64,000 nt of DNA from Anabaena azotica FACHB-119 (GCF_014697625.1 NZ_JACJSG010000035.1:23885-87884), one strand, 5' to 3'. Positions 24,762-34,262 are shown, counted from the first letter of the stretch. Program-made: numbers and translations. The notes: generated by a model from the letters alone, not told the origin.

Positions 24762-26483
24762 ATGGCAGCCGAGCAGAGCTTGATTCTTGATATGACGACT
24801 GTTTTAGGAACATCTGCACTGGGAGGATATTTTGCCAATCGACTGCGCCAGCCTGTTCTGCTTGGTTACTTAGTCACTGGCTTACTAGTAGGGCCTTACG
24901 GCTTCAAGCTATTAAGTGATGTGCCACGTATTCAATCTTTAGCATCTATTGGCGTTGCTTTTTTATTGTTTGCTCTTGGTGTCGAGTTTTCTTTGACAGA
25001 ATTAAAACGAGTCAAGGATATTGCTATCAAGGGAAGCTTACTACAAATAGGTTTAACTACAGCTTTTGTCGCAGCTTTAACTATTTGGCTGGGTTGGGTT
25101 GAGGGAATAACTCAAGGCATTTTTTTAGGTGCAGTCCTCTCCCTTTCTTCCACGGCTGTAGTGTTGAAATCTCTAGCGGAAACAGGCGAAACGAATACAA
25201 TTCATGGTCAAGTGATGCTGGCAATTTTAATTGCCCAAGATTTGATGTTAGGCTTGATGTTAGCTATTTTACCCGCTTTAAACCAGCCAGAAAGTATTGG
25301 TTTAGCTTTAGGTAGTGCTTTATTAAAAGTGTTGATATTTTTAGCCGCCGCCTTTGCCTTTGGACGCTGGATAGTACCAACTTTAATTAGTAAAGTTGCT
25401 GCAACTGAGAATACAGAATTATTTATCCTCGCTGTAATTGCCCTATGTTTAGGAGTAGCGTTAGTTACAGCTAAACTTGGGCTTTCCATTGAAATGGGTG
25501 CATTTGTCGCTGGGTTAATGGTGTCGGAAATTGACTATGCAGATCATGCTCTAGCAAAAGTCCTTCCCCTCAGAGATACCTTTGCTTGTTTGTTCTTCGC
25601 CTCAATTGGGATGCTAATTGATCCTGGTGTCTTAATTCAAAACATTGGCACAATTCTCGGACTAGTGGCTTTAGTCATGTTGGGTAAAGCTGCTATTATT
25701 ATGCCCATCATTTTGAGGTTTGGTTACTCGCTCAAAACCGCTATCATTACCAGTTTTGGGATTAATCAAATTGGGGAATTTTCCTTTGTTTTAGCTTTGG
25801 CAGGTTTGCAACTGAAACTAATTCCCGAAAGTAAATATTTACTCCTATTAGGGACAACAGCAATTACACTTGTCCTCACGCCTGTATGGCTGAAAATATC
25901 CCCTCATTTGGCATCTAGACTCTTGCAAATGCCCTTATTTGCCAATTACCTCCGACAATTTGCCGAACCCAAAATGTTATCTATTCCCGAAACCATCACT
26001 GGTCATGTTGTGGTTGCAGGTTATGGCAGAGTCGGACAAGTTATTGTGAAAATTTTACAAAATCAAGGTTATGCAATTATAGTAATTGAAAATAGCGAAG
26101 CCGCTATTCAAAGATTGAGAATGGAGCAAATTCCCTACATTTTTGGTGATGCTGATTCAGAATTAGTGCTAGAAAAAGTACATCTAGAAACAGCTAAGGC
26201 TTTAGCGATCGCTCTCCCTGATCCTGCCAGTTCTAGATTACTACTACAAAGAGCCTTAGCGATCGCCCCAGCACTAGATATCATCGCCCGCTCCCACCAC
26301 AACAGTGAAATAGACATTTTGACTCAAATGGGTGCAAAGGAAGTCGTACAACCAGAATTTGAAGCCGCACTAGAGTTAAGCGCCCATTTACTAGCAACCT
26401 TGGGAGAACCAGAAAATCAAATCCGCACAGTCATCTCCAACATCCGCACCGATAGATACCGCAGTATTAGAGTGAGTCATTAG
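24762..26483 (+). CDS. CPA2 cation:proton antiporter with RCK/TrkA-N domain (KefB-like)
   Basis: 573 residues. About 380 residues hold roughly 12 membrane segments with family marks (GYFANRLRQPVLLGYLVTGL, LGAVLSLSSTAVVLKSLAE, GAFVAGLMVSE). A cytosolic Rossmann-type RCK domain follows (VVVAGYGRVGQVIVKIL, FGDADSELVLEKV). It should exchange K+ or Na+ for H+ with nucleotide or redox control. I start at ATG 24762, which has AGGGC 7 nt upstream; the ATG at 24741 is in frame and only 7 bp past the MITE target duplication. The MITE may therefore have replaced the native promoter region. Confidence 0.85.
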   Translation: MAAEQSLILDMTTVLGTSALGGYFANRLRQPVLLGYLVTGLLVGPYGFKLLSDVPRIQSLASIGVAFLLFALGVEFSLTELKRVKDIAIKGSLLQIGLTTAFVAALTIWLGWVEGITQGIFLGAVLSLSSTAVVLKSLAETGETNTIHGQVMLAILIAQDLMLGLMLAILPALNQPESIGLALGSALLKVLIFLAAAFAFGRWIVPTLISKVAATENTELFILAVIALCLGVALVTAKLGLSIEMGAFVAGLMVSEIDYADHALAKVLPLRDTFACLFFASIGMLIDPGVLIQNIGTILGLVALVMLGKAAIIMPIILRFGYSLKTAIITSFGINQIGEFSFVLALAGLQLKLIPESKYLLLLGTTAITLVLTPVWLKISPHLASRLLQMPLFANYLRQFAEPKMLSIPETITGHVVVAGYGRVGQVIVKILQNQGYAIIVIENSEAAIQRLRMEQIPYIFGDADSELVLEKVHLETAKALAIALPDPASSRLLLQRALAIAPALDIIARSHHNSEIDILTQMGAKEVVQPEFEAALELSAHLLATLGEPENQIRTVISNIRTDRYRSIRVSH

Positions 26484-26590
26484 TCAACTGACCAATGACT
26501 AATGACAATTGGTATAGTCATTTAGGGGGATGTCAACAAATCAAGTTGTCATCTAGCTTGGGAAGGTCAAATGATATATGTAGATGTAGC

Positions 26591-26800
26591 ATGATTCAAC
26601 CCTTAGCTATTTCCATACCTGAACCACAAATTCCCAACCCGGAACCCAACCCCCTACCCAGTCCTGAACCCACACCAGGGCCAAGTATACCGGAGCCTGT
26701 ACCCGAAACAGTACCGTCTCCTATTCCCCAAACGGTTCCGGGAACCATCCCCCAAACAGTACCAACTACCATTCCCCAAACAATACCGGGGCCTGTATAG
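26591..26800 (+). CDS. small proline-rich protein with PxPE/IPQT repeats
   Basis: 69 residues: MIQPLAISIPEPQIPNPEP, then repeated P-E-P and (V/I)PQT(V/I)PG(T/P) units at a near-regular period. A longer frame starts at 26495, but its first 32 residues lack protein character. It could be a genuine extended Pro-rich peptide or a decayed repeat. Small PEP-rich proteins of this kind occur in cyanobacteria. Function unknown. Confidence 0.4.
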   Translation: MIQPLAISIPEPQIPNPEPNPLPSPEPTPGPSIPEPVPETVPSPIPQTVPGTIPQTVPTTIPQTIPGPV

Positions 26801-27203
26801 GGTTTATTCCCTGAAAATATAGACAGATATTTCAACTATGCACAAATAACCCAGTCAACTGTGTTATAATTGGCATTGTTCAAAAAGCGTTGATCTTTGG
26901 AAAAAGGTGTAAGTCCTGATTTGAAACTGCACAGAGTTAGAATTAGCATAACAACCTGTTTCTGTGTGACAGAAAAATCTCTAAATCAAACAAATTAATA
27001 CATTTCCAAAAGTAGCTAATCAAATAAGAACGAGAAAACAGGTCAAAAGTAGTCGGGAACTTATCTAGGAATATAGATAAAACCTGGTAGAGCGGCTTGT
27101 AGTTAGTCCAGTCAGGGTAAAACCTGACAAAGCTCAAAGTAATAGCCAAAGTAATATTTGTCTATGAAATTAGTAACTATAAACTCAAAATCCTACATCA
27201 AAA
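26801..27203 (+). other. intergenic upstream of ychF, with structured leader candidates
   Basis: 403 bp, AT-rich, with no gene. Two adjacent hairpins near the right end are TTATCTA/TAGATAA (27061-27067 and 27074-27080) and GTCAGG/CCTGAC (27111-27116 and 27123-27128). They could form a 5' leader or small RNA. Not matched to a known RNA family by eye. Confidence 0.35.
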
Positions 27204-28295
27204 ATGCTAAGAGCCGGAATTGTCGGACTTCCTAACGTCGGAAAATCTACTTTATTTAATGCTGTAGTCGCTAATGCTAAAGCAGAAGCGGCTAATTTCC
27301 CGTTCTGTACAATTGAACCTAATGTTGGTGTTGTTGCAGTCCCGGATGAGCGGTTAAATGTGCTTTCGCAAATTGCCAGTTCGGCACAAATTATTCCCGC
27401 AAGAGTTGAGTTTGTGGATATTGCCGGCTTAGTGAAAGGCGCAAGCCAAGGTGAAGGATTAGGTAATCAATTTTTATCTCATATTCGAGAAGTTGATGCG
27501 ATCGTTCATGTGGTACGTTGTTTTGAGAATGATGATATCATTCACGTTGCTGGTTCCGTTGACCCAGTGCGAGATATCGAAATCATCAGCCTAGAACTAG
27601 GTCTATCAGATTTAGCCCAAATTGAACGCCGCATTGAGCGCACCCGGAAACAAGCACGCACCAGCAAAGATGCACAATTTGAGGTCACAGTATTAGAAAA
27701 GTTAGCTGCGGCTTTAAATGAAGGTAAATCAGCGCGTCAAGTCAGCTTAACCGAAGAAGAAGCAGCCATCATTCAAGGACTGGGACTATTAACAAATAAG
27801 CCGATTATTTACGCGGCTAATGTCTCTGAAGATGACCTAGCAACCGGGAATGAATTTGTCGAAAGAGTCCGCCAAGTTGCAGCCCAAGAAAATGCTCAAG
27901 TTGTAGTTGTTTCTGCTCAAGTAGAAGCAGAATTAGTGGAACTTCCAGAAGAGGATAAAGCTGATTTTCTGGAATCTTTAGGTGTAAAAGAAGGCGGATT
28001 AAAATCCTTAATTCGTGCCACCTACACCTTACTGGGATTGCGGACATATTTTACCAGTGGCCCCAAAGAAACCCGCGCTTGGACAATTCATGCAGGGATG
28101 TCCGCACCCCAAGCCGCAGGTGTAATTCACTCCGATTTTGAGCGAGGATTTATTCGTGCGGAAACCGTTGCTTACGATGATTTAGTAGCAACTGGTTCTC
28201 TCAATGCTGCGAAGGAAAAAGGCTTGGTTCGCAGTGAAGGAAAAGAGTACATCGTGCAAGAAGGCGATGTCATGTTATTCCGATTTAACGTTTAA
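27204..28295 (+). CDS. ychF: ribosome-associated ATPase/GTPase YchF
   Basis: 363 residues, the family's exact size. It opens with MLRAGIVGLPNVGKSTLFNA (G1), then FPFCTIEPNVGVV (switch I), VDIAGLVKGASQGEGLGNQF (G3) and the YchF-typical NVSE nucleotide-base motif. A coiled-coil insertion lies around 125-190 and a TGS domain at the end (AWTIHAGMSAPQAAGVIHSDFE). It binds ATP in preference to GTP and associates with ribosomes. The start is fixed by conservation of the first residues. Confidence 0.97.
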   Translation: MLRAGIVGLPNVGKSTLFNAVVANAKAEAANFPFCTIEPNVGVVAVPDERLNVLSQIASSAQIIPARVEFVDIAGLVKGASQGEGLGNQFLSHIREVDAIVHVVRCFENDDIIHVAGSVDPVRDIEIISLELGLSDLAQIERRIERTRKQARTSKDAQFEVTVLEKLAAALNEGKSARQVSLTEEEAAIIQGLGLLTNKPIIYAANVSEDDLATGNEFVERVRQVAAQENAQVVVVSAQVEAELVELPEEDKADFLESLGVKEGGLKSLIRATYTLLGLRTYFTSGPKETRAWTIHAGMSAPQAAGVIHSDFERGFIRAETVAYDDLVATGSLNAAKEKGLVRSEGKEYIVQEGDVMLFRFNV

Positions 28296-28321
28296 TTTTC
28301 CAGACGCGAAGCATCGCGTCT

Positions 28322-28507
28322 TTACAAAAAATTATCGCCCAACATATAAACGTAGGCTCCAAAGTTTTCATCATCTGTGCCTGCAACTATACCACCATCT
28401 GCGCCAGGAATCAACTCTATCCCTTCAACTTTATGGTAGTTAAAACGGTAGAGGGGAACTAGTTGAGAATTTTGTCGCCAAACAATTTTATTATTACTAA
28501 ACCGCAA
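28322..28507 (-). pseudogene. possible C-terminal gene remnant
   Basis: A 61-codon open frame ending ELIPGADGGIVAGTDDENFGAYVYML has protein-like character, with an acidic DDENFG loop like the closing part of esterase-like or beta-propeller phosphatase proteins. Nothing upstream on the minus strand continues it, so it reads as a leftover 3' end. It may also be chance. Confidence 0.3.
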
Positions 28508-28570
28508 CAGTAGTATTTAAAGTAATTTAGTTCTACAATACTATTGACAATTTTTTCTATTAATCTTAAC

Positions 28571-29695
28571 ATGATATTCTCATTTGGCATCGAACATGAA
28601 GTCGCTTTCCTCGATCAAGAAGGGAAGTTTGCTGATTTTACCTCGACAAAATTTGCAGACTTTAACCAAATTGTAGAAAAATTACCCATATACCCTAATG
28701 ACCATCTACAATTACACGTAGGCGATGCAGGTATTAGGAAAAAGCGCTGGTATATTGAGGGTTTTGAAAGATTCGCCGATTCAGATGAAGTAATTGATTG
28801 TCTGTCAAAGGGGATAGAAATTAGAACCACTATCCACTCTGATATTCAAAGCGCTATCCAAGAATTATCAGATAGCTTTAATTTACTGTGCAATGTTGCG
28901 GCTGAATTTGGTTTCTCACCCGTTTTAACTAGTTTTCATCCTTACAGAACCAACTTTGTACCCCATCCGCCATTAAATGAATATGAGCTGCAACAATTGC
29001 AAGCTTATCCCGATGAGCTAACAGCTAACATTTACATGGTGTCATACGGGCCTGACTTAAATCTTTCCGTGGCTGATTTACCAATTGAGCGTGTAATTGA
29101 TATCGGTAAAAAGTTAACCTATTACAGTCCTTATATTGTACCTTTTAGTTACAGTTCGCCTTTTTATGATGGTCAGTTATGGAATGGTTTATCAGTTAGA
29201 ACATTTATTAGAACGGGAAAAAGACCTGCTACTTTAGTATTTGTTCAGGATAAAGAACAATTAGTTAATATTGTACCATCATTAACCAAAGTTGCCCGCC
29301 TACCTGCGGAAATCGGTCGGATAGAGTTTAAAGCTTTTGATAGTTGTGATGACTTCTCTATTTATGCAGGGTTACTAGCATTATTAAAAGGTTTAGTGAT
29401 AGATGAAACTTTGCCAGGGAGAGCAATTACTCCTGACGCGAATTTGCATCAATGGTCAGCAAAGTTTGGCTTTGATGCAGAAGATATATTAACAAATGCG
29501 ACAACAATTTTACAAGCGGCTGAAGCTGCATTGAAAGACGACCCAGATGTTAATTTATTAGCGCCATTGAAAGAGATGTTAGCGACGAGGAGAACTACAT
29601 CTCATATATTAATAGAATTATTTAAGCGTGTAGGTTCCATAGAAGCAGCGTTGAATTTTACTTATAATAGGGGACAGGTGAGTCCAGTCCTGTAG
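28571..29695 (+). CDS. glutamate-cysteine ligase-like (carboxylate-amine ligase) protein
   Basis: 374 residues from ATG 28571 (the frame also opens at a TTG, 28544, which is not favoured). The N-terminal FSFGIEHEVAFLDQEGKF carries the G(I/V)E.E catalytic start shared by glutamate-cysteine ligases and related amine ligases. Conserved HLQLHVGDAGIRKKRWYIEG, NLSVADLP and RIEFKAFDSCDD follow. The likely reaction is ATP-dependent amide bond formation with a glutamate-like carboxylate. It differs from the usual cyanobacterial GshA opening, so the substrate is uncertain. The last nine residues (NRGQVSPVL) are encoded by a tandem hairpin repeat at 29667. Confidence 0.55.
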   Translation: MIFSFGIEHEVAFLDQEGKFADFTSTKFADFNQIVEKLPIYPNDHLQLHVGDAGIRKKRWYIEGFERFADSDEVIDCLSKGIEIRTTIHSDIQSAIQELSDSFNLLCNVAAEFGFSPVLTSFHPYRTNFVPHPPLNEYELQQLQAYPDELTANIYMVSYGPDLNLSVADLPIERVIDIGKKLTYYSPYIVPFSYSSPFYDGQLWNGLSVRTFIRTGKRPATLVFVQDKEQLVNIVPSLTKVARLPAEIGRIEFKAFDSCDDFSIYAGLLALLKGLVIDETLPGRAITPDANLHQWSAKFGFDAEDILTNATTILQAAEAALKDDPDVNLLAPLKEMLATRRTTSHILIELFKRVGSIEAALNFTYNRGQVSPVL

Positions 29696-29778
29696 GCGGG
29701 TTTCCCGCCGCAGGGAACTGGCGAACCCGGAGGGTGATAGGGGACAGGTGAGACAGCGCTGTAGGAGGGTTTCCCTCC
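29667..29778 (+). repeat. two tandem 70-bp units with covarying hairpins
   Basis: Both units open with ATAGGGGACAGGTGAG (29667-29682 and 29737-29752). Unit 1 has GGCGGGTTTCCCGCC (29695-29709) and unit 2 GGAGGGTTTCCCTCC (29764-29778): the stem changes on both sides together. Unit 1 contains the stop codon of the ligase gene. Confidence 0.75.
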
Positions 29779-29903
29779 GTAGGCGACTGCGTTCGCCCTT
29801 GGCGTGCCGGAGGCATACCCAAAGGGTAACAGGTGCAGAATTACTATAAAGATTTTGTGATTCTTCAATGTCCTAACCTATGTGGCTACTGCTATATTTG
29901 TAG

Positions 29904-29920
29904 GGTGGGCATTGCCCACC
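29904..29920. repeat. dispersed hairpin repeat, copy 3
   Basis: The same palindrome as at 2586 and 7514, 60 bp past the 3' end of tyrA in the gap between convergent genes. It may act as a bidirectional terminator here. Confidence 0.75.
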
Positions 29921-29979
29921 AATAAGCTATATTACCTCTTGCATAAGCAGTTTTTATGGGCAAGCCAGTTGCTTTAAGC

Positions 29980-30819
29980 CTAATCCACAAAATCAGGTCT
30001 AGCGCGTTGTGTTGCTTGTAGCTTAGTTTCCAAAACCGGCCAATTTTCCTGTGCAATTAAATCAATTAACTCATCCAGATTACGCCGATATTGTTGCAAC
30101 GAACCCAACAAAGCTTGACGATTGTATTGTGCCATCATCACCCCTAACTCTGGATTACCGCCACCTACCCGACTAGTATCTCGAAAACCTGAACTAGCTA
30201 GATTTTGAGCTAATTGTAAAACTTCAGGATCATTTTCACTCATACAGGCGGCAATTAATGCAGAACTTACCATTACAGGAAGGTGAGAAATCCAACTCAC
30301 CGCCAGGTCATGCTGTTCGGGCTGACAATAATAGAGATTAGCACCAAGCGATCGCACAATTTCCTCCACAACTGCGATCGCTCTTTTGGGGGTTGTCGCC
30401 TCTGGTGTTAATACATAAGGTCTACCCACATATAAATCTTTTTGAGCAGATTCTATCCCACTGTCTGCTTTCCCCGCCATTGGATGACCGCCCACAAAAT
30501 TTTCCCACAGGGGAGAAATCGCTGCAACTATCGGTGCTTTCACTGAACCAACATCAGTCACCACCGTAGAAGGCGACAGATGATTAATCAACTGCTTGAC
30601 TTGGGGAACAATAAGACCGATGGGTGTACATATAAATACCACCTCAGCGCCTGTTAACAACTTGATGTTTACAGAGGCTTCATCAACACTACCTAAAGCT
30701 ACGGCTGTGTCACAAGTAGATTGCTTGCGGCTAACCCCTAACACATGATGACCTTGCGATCGCAAATCATAACCCAATGAACCACCAATTAAGCCTAGAC
30801 CTAAAATTCCAATTTGCAT
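29980..30819 (-). CDS. tyrA: arogenate/prephenate dehydrogenase (TyrA)
   Basis: 279 residues, the length of cyanobacterial TyrA. The Rossmann motif MQIGILGLGLIGGSLGYDL, FICTPIGLIVPQV, TDVGSVK, GGHPMAGKADSGI, SWISHLPVMVS and SGFRDTSRVGGGNPE are all present. It makes tyrosine by NAD(P)-dependent oxidative decarboxylation; cyanobacterial enzymes prefer arogenate. I start at 30819 because family members begin with M-x-I-G. The ATG three codons upstream (30828) lies in a TTAGTCA repeat (TGACTAATGAC), so the repeat may supply an extra start. Confidence 0.93.
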   Translation of the reverse strand: MQIGILGLGLIGGSLGYDLRSQGHHVLGVSRKQSTCDTAVALGSVDEASVNIKLLTGAEVVFICTPIGLIVPQVKQLINHLSPSTVVTDVGSVKAPIVAAISPLWENFVGGHPMAGKADSGIESAQKDLYVGRPYVLTPEATTPKRAIAVVEEIVRSLGANLYYCQPEQHDLAVSWISHLPVMVSSALIAACMSENDPEVLQLAQNLASSGFRDTSRVGGGNPELGVMMAQYNRQALLGSLQQYRRNLDELIDLIAQENWPVLETKLQATQRARPDFVD

Positions 30820-30825
30820 TTTTGT

Positions 30826-30884
30826 CATTAGTCATTAGTCATTAGTCATTAGTCATTAGTCAATGGTCATTAGTCAATAGTTAT
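30826..30884. repeat. TTAGTCA heptamer array
   Basis: About seven TTAGTCA/TTAGTCAA-type heptamers in tandem, between tyrA and the divergent pentapeptide gene, reaching into the tyrA start region. Confidence 0.8.
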
Positions 30885-30898
30885 TACGAATTAAATTT

Positions 30899-32458
30899 AT
30901 GATGAATGTAGAGGAATTGTTAGCAAAATATGCAAATGGGGTAATTAATTTTATTGGTGTTGACCTGTCGGAAGCGAATTTGAGTGGTGTCAAACTCTGT
31001 GGTGTGAATTTTAGTCAAGCTAATTTGAGTGTAATTAACCTGAGTGGAGCAAACTTGAGTGACGCTAACTTCAGCCATGCCAAATTAAATGTAGCTAGAC
31101 TGAGCGGTGCAAACCTGACAAACGCTATTTTCAATCATTCTAGCCTCAATGTTGCTAATTTAATTCGGGCTGACCTCAGTCGCGCTCAGTTGCGAGGGGC
31201 TTCCCTGGTGCGTGCTGAGTTGCTGCGTGCTGAACTGAGTCGGGCTGATTTGTCTGAGGCGAACCTAGAGGGTGCTGATTTGCGGGAAGCCACACTCCGC
31301 CATACCAATCTTCGCCGCGCCAATTTGAACAGCGTAATTCTCAGGGGTGCTTCAGTTATCAGTGCGAACTTGAAAATGGCTCATCTCAATGGGGCTGATT
31401 TAAGTCGTGCTGATTTAACTAGCGCCAACTTGCGAGATGCTGAACTCAAACAGGTCAATCTTTTCCAGGCTAACCTGAGTGGTGCAGATTTGAGTGGTGC
31501 TAACTTGCGTTGGGCTGATTTAAGCGGTGCAAATCTCAGTTGGGCTGATTTAAGTGGTGCAAAATTGAGTGGTGCTAATTTAGTTGGCGCAGACTTGAGT
31601 AATGCTAATTTAACCAATGCCAGTTTAGTCCATGCTAATTTAATGCAGGCAAAATTAATTAAAATTGAATGGGTGGGTGCTGACCTTACCAGCGCCGATT
31701 TAACTGGTGCTAAACTTTACTCAACCTCAAGATTTGGGTTAAAAACCGAGGGTTTGGTATGTCAGTGGATTGACTTAAGCCCAACAGGCGATCGCACCAT
31801 GATCCAAAAATTTGACACAGAAGATCCACGGGACTTTTTTAACGAAACCCCGCCAACCATCCAAATCATCGTTGATGCAGCCTTAGAACCAGAAGCCAAC
31901 TTTGCCTTAGCTGGCGCTTATTACCACATCGCCCAAGAATATAAATTATTGCCACAACCCCCCAGCATGGAAATTGGTCGCCGTCGCACTGTATTTACAT
32001 TCCGCGTAGAAAACGATGCGGCTTTATTACCTACAGCCTGTATAGCAATACTACCCTTTCAAGATGCTAGCAATACCCAAAAAAATATTCATGCAGTTTT
32101 GGCGATGATAGAAAAAGAAAATCTATCCACCTCCAGCATAAAAACAGCCCAACGGGTGAAGCAATTGTCCACAGCGATCGCGCAAACTATAATTCAGGCA
32201 AACACCATTAGAAAAATCAAGAAAAACCTACACTTAGCAGCTAAAATCAAATTTTTTCAAACCCCAACCCAAACCATGTTAACCAATTCCAGCGCTCAAA
32301 CTCTCATCGTCTATGAAAACACCAACTTTGGTAAACGATTTATTAACGCCTCAGATACTATTTTAGCAGATGTATATACTGAATCCACTACAAATACCCT
32401 ACCCCCATTAAATACACTTATAGATTTTGTCAACAGTTTCCACTATGTGAATGAATAG
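30899..32458 (+). CDS. pentapeptide-repeat protein with C-terminal domain
   Basis: 519 residues. From about residue 15 to 285 nearly every fifth residue is Leu or Phe in A(D/N)LSG-type units (for example ANLSGADLSGANLRWADLSG), which forms a right-handed quadrilateral beta-helix. After residue 300 comes a separate domain (NETPPTIQIIVDAALEPEAN, RRRTVFTFRVENDAALLPTA) of unknown type. No signal peptide. The start ATGATGAATG offers two adjacent ATGs. Pentapeptide proteins can mimic DNA or scaffold complexes; the role is not known here. Confidence 0.85.
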   Translation: MMNVEELLAKYANGVINFIGVDLSEANLSGVKLCGVNFSQANLSVINLSGANLSDANFSHAKLNVARLSGANLTNAIFNHSSLNVANLIRADLSRAQLRGASLVRAELLRAELSRADLSEANLEGADLREATLRHTNLRRANLNSVILRGASVISANLKMAHLNGADLSRADLTSANLRDAELKQVNLFQANLSGADLSGANLRWADLSGANLSWADLSGAKLSGANLVGADLSNANLTNASLVHANLMQAKLIKIEWVGADLTSADLTGAKLYSTSRFGLKTEGLVCQWIDLSPTGDRTMIQKFDTEDPRDFFNETPPTIQIIVDAALEPEANFALAGAYYHIAQEYKLLPQPPSMEIGRRRTVFTFRVENDAALLPTACIAILPFQDASNTQKNIHAVLAMIEKENLSTSSIKTAQRVKQLSTAIAQTIIQANTIRKIKKNLHLAAKIKFFQTPTQTMLTNSSAQTLIVYENTNFGKRFINASDTILADVYTESTTNTLPPLNTLIDFVNSFHYVNE

Positions 32459-32461
32459 TAG

Positions 32462-32640
32462 AAGGGATGAGGATAAGGGAGATGAGGGAGATGAGGGAGA
32501 TGAGGGAGATGAGGAAGATGAGGAAGAAATTATTAACTTTCCCCCTTCCCCCTTCCCCCTTCCCCTTCCCCTTTCCCCTTCCCCCTTCCCCCTTCCCCTT
32601 TCCCCAGTCCCCAGTCCCCAATCCCTATCAAAGGAGGAAG
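32462..32640. repeat. low-complexity GAGATGAGG and CCCCTTCCC arrays
   Basis: GGAGATGAG nonamers (32476-32530) are followed by pyrimidine-rich CCCCTTCC units and CCCCAGT/CCCCAAT heptamers up to an AGGAGG ribosome site. Open frames here are translations of the repeats and are not called. Confidence 0.8.
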
Positions 32641-32644
32641 CTTG

Positions 32645-33226
32645 ATGTTTAATAAAATGATGGGTCGGACTCGTTATGTAGTAGCTCGCTTATTTCTGCA
32701 CTTGAGCGGGTCTGATGTAGCGCCCATTTTGGGAGAATTAAACCGAATTGCCAGAGATGCGATCGATGCAGAAGGCGATATAGAGGCATTAGGGGAAGGA
32801 TTGGTAGAACTTAGCGAAACCTTACTACGCTATGATGAATATTGGACTTCTGCTGCTAATGAAGGCGATGTATTTTGGAACGAAGGCGAAGCAGGAGATT
32901 ACGTCAACGATTTATTTAGTGATTCTGCTGCCAGATATGGCGCTGATTTAGAGTTGGATAGCGATGATTTCGATCAGCCCCTGTCTTTACCTGCAACCCG
33001 CAACATCATCATCATGATTACAGTTGCTTATGAAGGTGAAGTTCCAGAATTAGAGACAGATTTGGCGAATATTCAAGCCTTAAAGGAAGGATTAAAAGCC
33101 TTAATTAATTTACATTACAAACACAAACTCAGAGCTATACAAGTGCATTTCTCACCAGCTAGGTTAGGGGATGAACTGACTAACGATCAGCTATTGCAAT
33201 ATTATCCAGAGTTGATACCTTTATAA
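32645..33226 (+). CDS. DUF1517-type protein
   Basis: 193 residues. ATG 32645 has AGGAGG 7 nt upstream. The content (TRYVVARLFLHLSGSDVAPI, VAYEGEVPELETDLANIQAL, LRAIQVHFSPARLGDELTND) matches cyanobacterial/plastid DUF1517 proteins, here without the usual N-terminal membrane part. The C-terminal half predicts an alpha/beta fold. Function unknown. Nearest neighbours: a pentapeptide protein and a lipoprotein on the same strand. Confidence 0.65.
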   Translation: MFNKMMGRTRYVVARLFLHLSGSDVAPILGELNRIARDAIDAEGDIEALGEGLVELSETLLRYDEYWTSAANEGDVFWNEGEAGDYVNDLFSDSAARYGADLELDSDDFDQPLSLPATRNIIIMITVAYEGEVPELETDLANIQALKEGLKALINLHYKHKLRAIQVHFSPARLGDELTNDQLLQYYPELIPL

Positions 33227-33295
33227 CTTGTGGGGTTGTCCGTACCTACGACCCATCAGAGAACTTGTTAAGCTCGAAAATAAGATGACAATGCC

Positions 33296-34174
33296 ATGCT
33301 CATGACCATACTAAGAAAATTTACAGTGATTGTTTTAGCAGTCAGTTTGTGCTTGACAACCGTAGCCTGTGGAGGAGGAGAACAAACCACCTCCACAAAT
33401 GGCACTGTGAGACAAACTTCTGCTACTACCAAACTCAATGACGGTCAGTATCAAGTACAACAAGCTACTTATGATGATGCCACCGGGGAATACACCTTAT
33501 TTTTGCTCAATAGTACGCCCCCGACTTTTTCCACCGAGAATTTACAAATGGCAAGGCTGACCGATGAAGAAATCAAAGAAGGTAAAAAAAGTTACCTGAA
33601 AGTAGAAAATGGACAGCCAGCTTTTTACTTAACCGAAGATTTTAAGATTGAATACGTCCACAACGTCACCGAAAATAAAACTAATCCTCAAACTGGACAA
33701 CAAGAAACAGTTGTAGTTCGCCGGGAAAATAGCTTCTGGACACCTTTTGCTGGTTCTCTTGTTGGTAGCATTGCGGGTCAAGCAATTGGTAATGCTTTGT
33801 TTAGACCCCAGTATTACGTTCCCCCTGCCTATCAACAAGGTGGTTTTAGCGGCTTTGGTGGCTATGGTAATACCTACGACCAAGCCGTATCTAGCTACCG
33901 CAGTCGTTACAACGCACCACCCGCAGCCGTGAGAAATCGCACAGCTTTTCGGACTACCGGCACAATTAGAAGGTATCCTAATAGCAATCCCAGCGTCCGC
34001 CGCACCGCACCAAGCACTACCACCAACCGTCCTTCTGGTTCTGGTTTTGGCGGTAGCACCCTAAGACCTTCTGGCAACTCCAGCACCACCAGACGCAGCC
34101 CTAGCGGTAGTAGTTTTGGTAGTGGACGCGCTCCCGCCCGTCGTTCTACTGGCTTTGGTAGCAGACGACGGTAA
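33296..34174 (+). CDS. lipoprotein with Ser/Arg/Gly-rich tail, unknown
   Basis: 292 residues. The signal peptide TVIVLAVSLCLTTVACGGG has a lipobox ending in the Cys at about residue 25, so the protein is a predicted outer-cell lipoprotein. A beta-rich domain (about 45-135) is followed by a glycine-zipper-like helix (GSLVGSIAGQAIGNALF). A long basic, Ser/Gly/Arg-rich disordered tail ends SRRR. The start may be ATG 33296 or 33302. No named family. Confidence 0.7.
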   Translation: MLMTILRKFTVIVLAVSLCLTTVACGGGEQTTSTNGTVRQTSATTKLNDGQYQVQQATYDDATGEYTLFLLNSTPPTFSTENLQMARLTDEEIKEGKKSYLKVENGQPAFYLTEDFKIEYVHNVTENKTNPQTGQQETVVVRRENSFWTPFAGSLVGSIAGQAIGNALFRPQYYVPPAYQQGGFSGFGGYGNTYDQAVSSYRSRYNAPPAAVRNRTAFRTTGTIRRYPNSNPSVRRTAPSTTTNRPSGSGFGGSTLRPSGNSSTTRRSPSGSSFGSGRAPARRSTGFGSRRR

Positions 34175-34177
34175 ATA

Positions 34178-34262
34178 GTGGACAGTGGACAGTGGACAGT
34201 GGAAATTACCTATCACCTGTCACCTGTCACCTGTCACCTATCAACTGTCAACTGTCAACTGA
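34178..34262. repeat. GTGGACA and CACCTGT/CAACTGT heptamer array
   Basis: TGGACAG and (C/T)ACCTGTC/CAACTGT heptamers between convergent genes. The last units contribute the final five codons and stop of the histidine kinase to the right. Confidence 0.75.

Noticed and set aside
30899..32200. Antisense open frames under the pentapeptide gene
   Set aside because: The periodic codons of the repeat keep the other strand open; no independent signal.
32430..32652. Three open frames on both strands over GAGATGAGG/CCCCTTCC arrays
   Set aside because: Low-complexity repeat open in several frames; no ribosome site or conservation.
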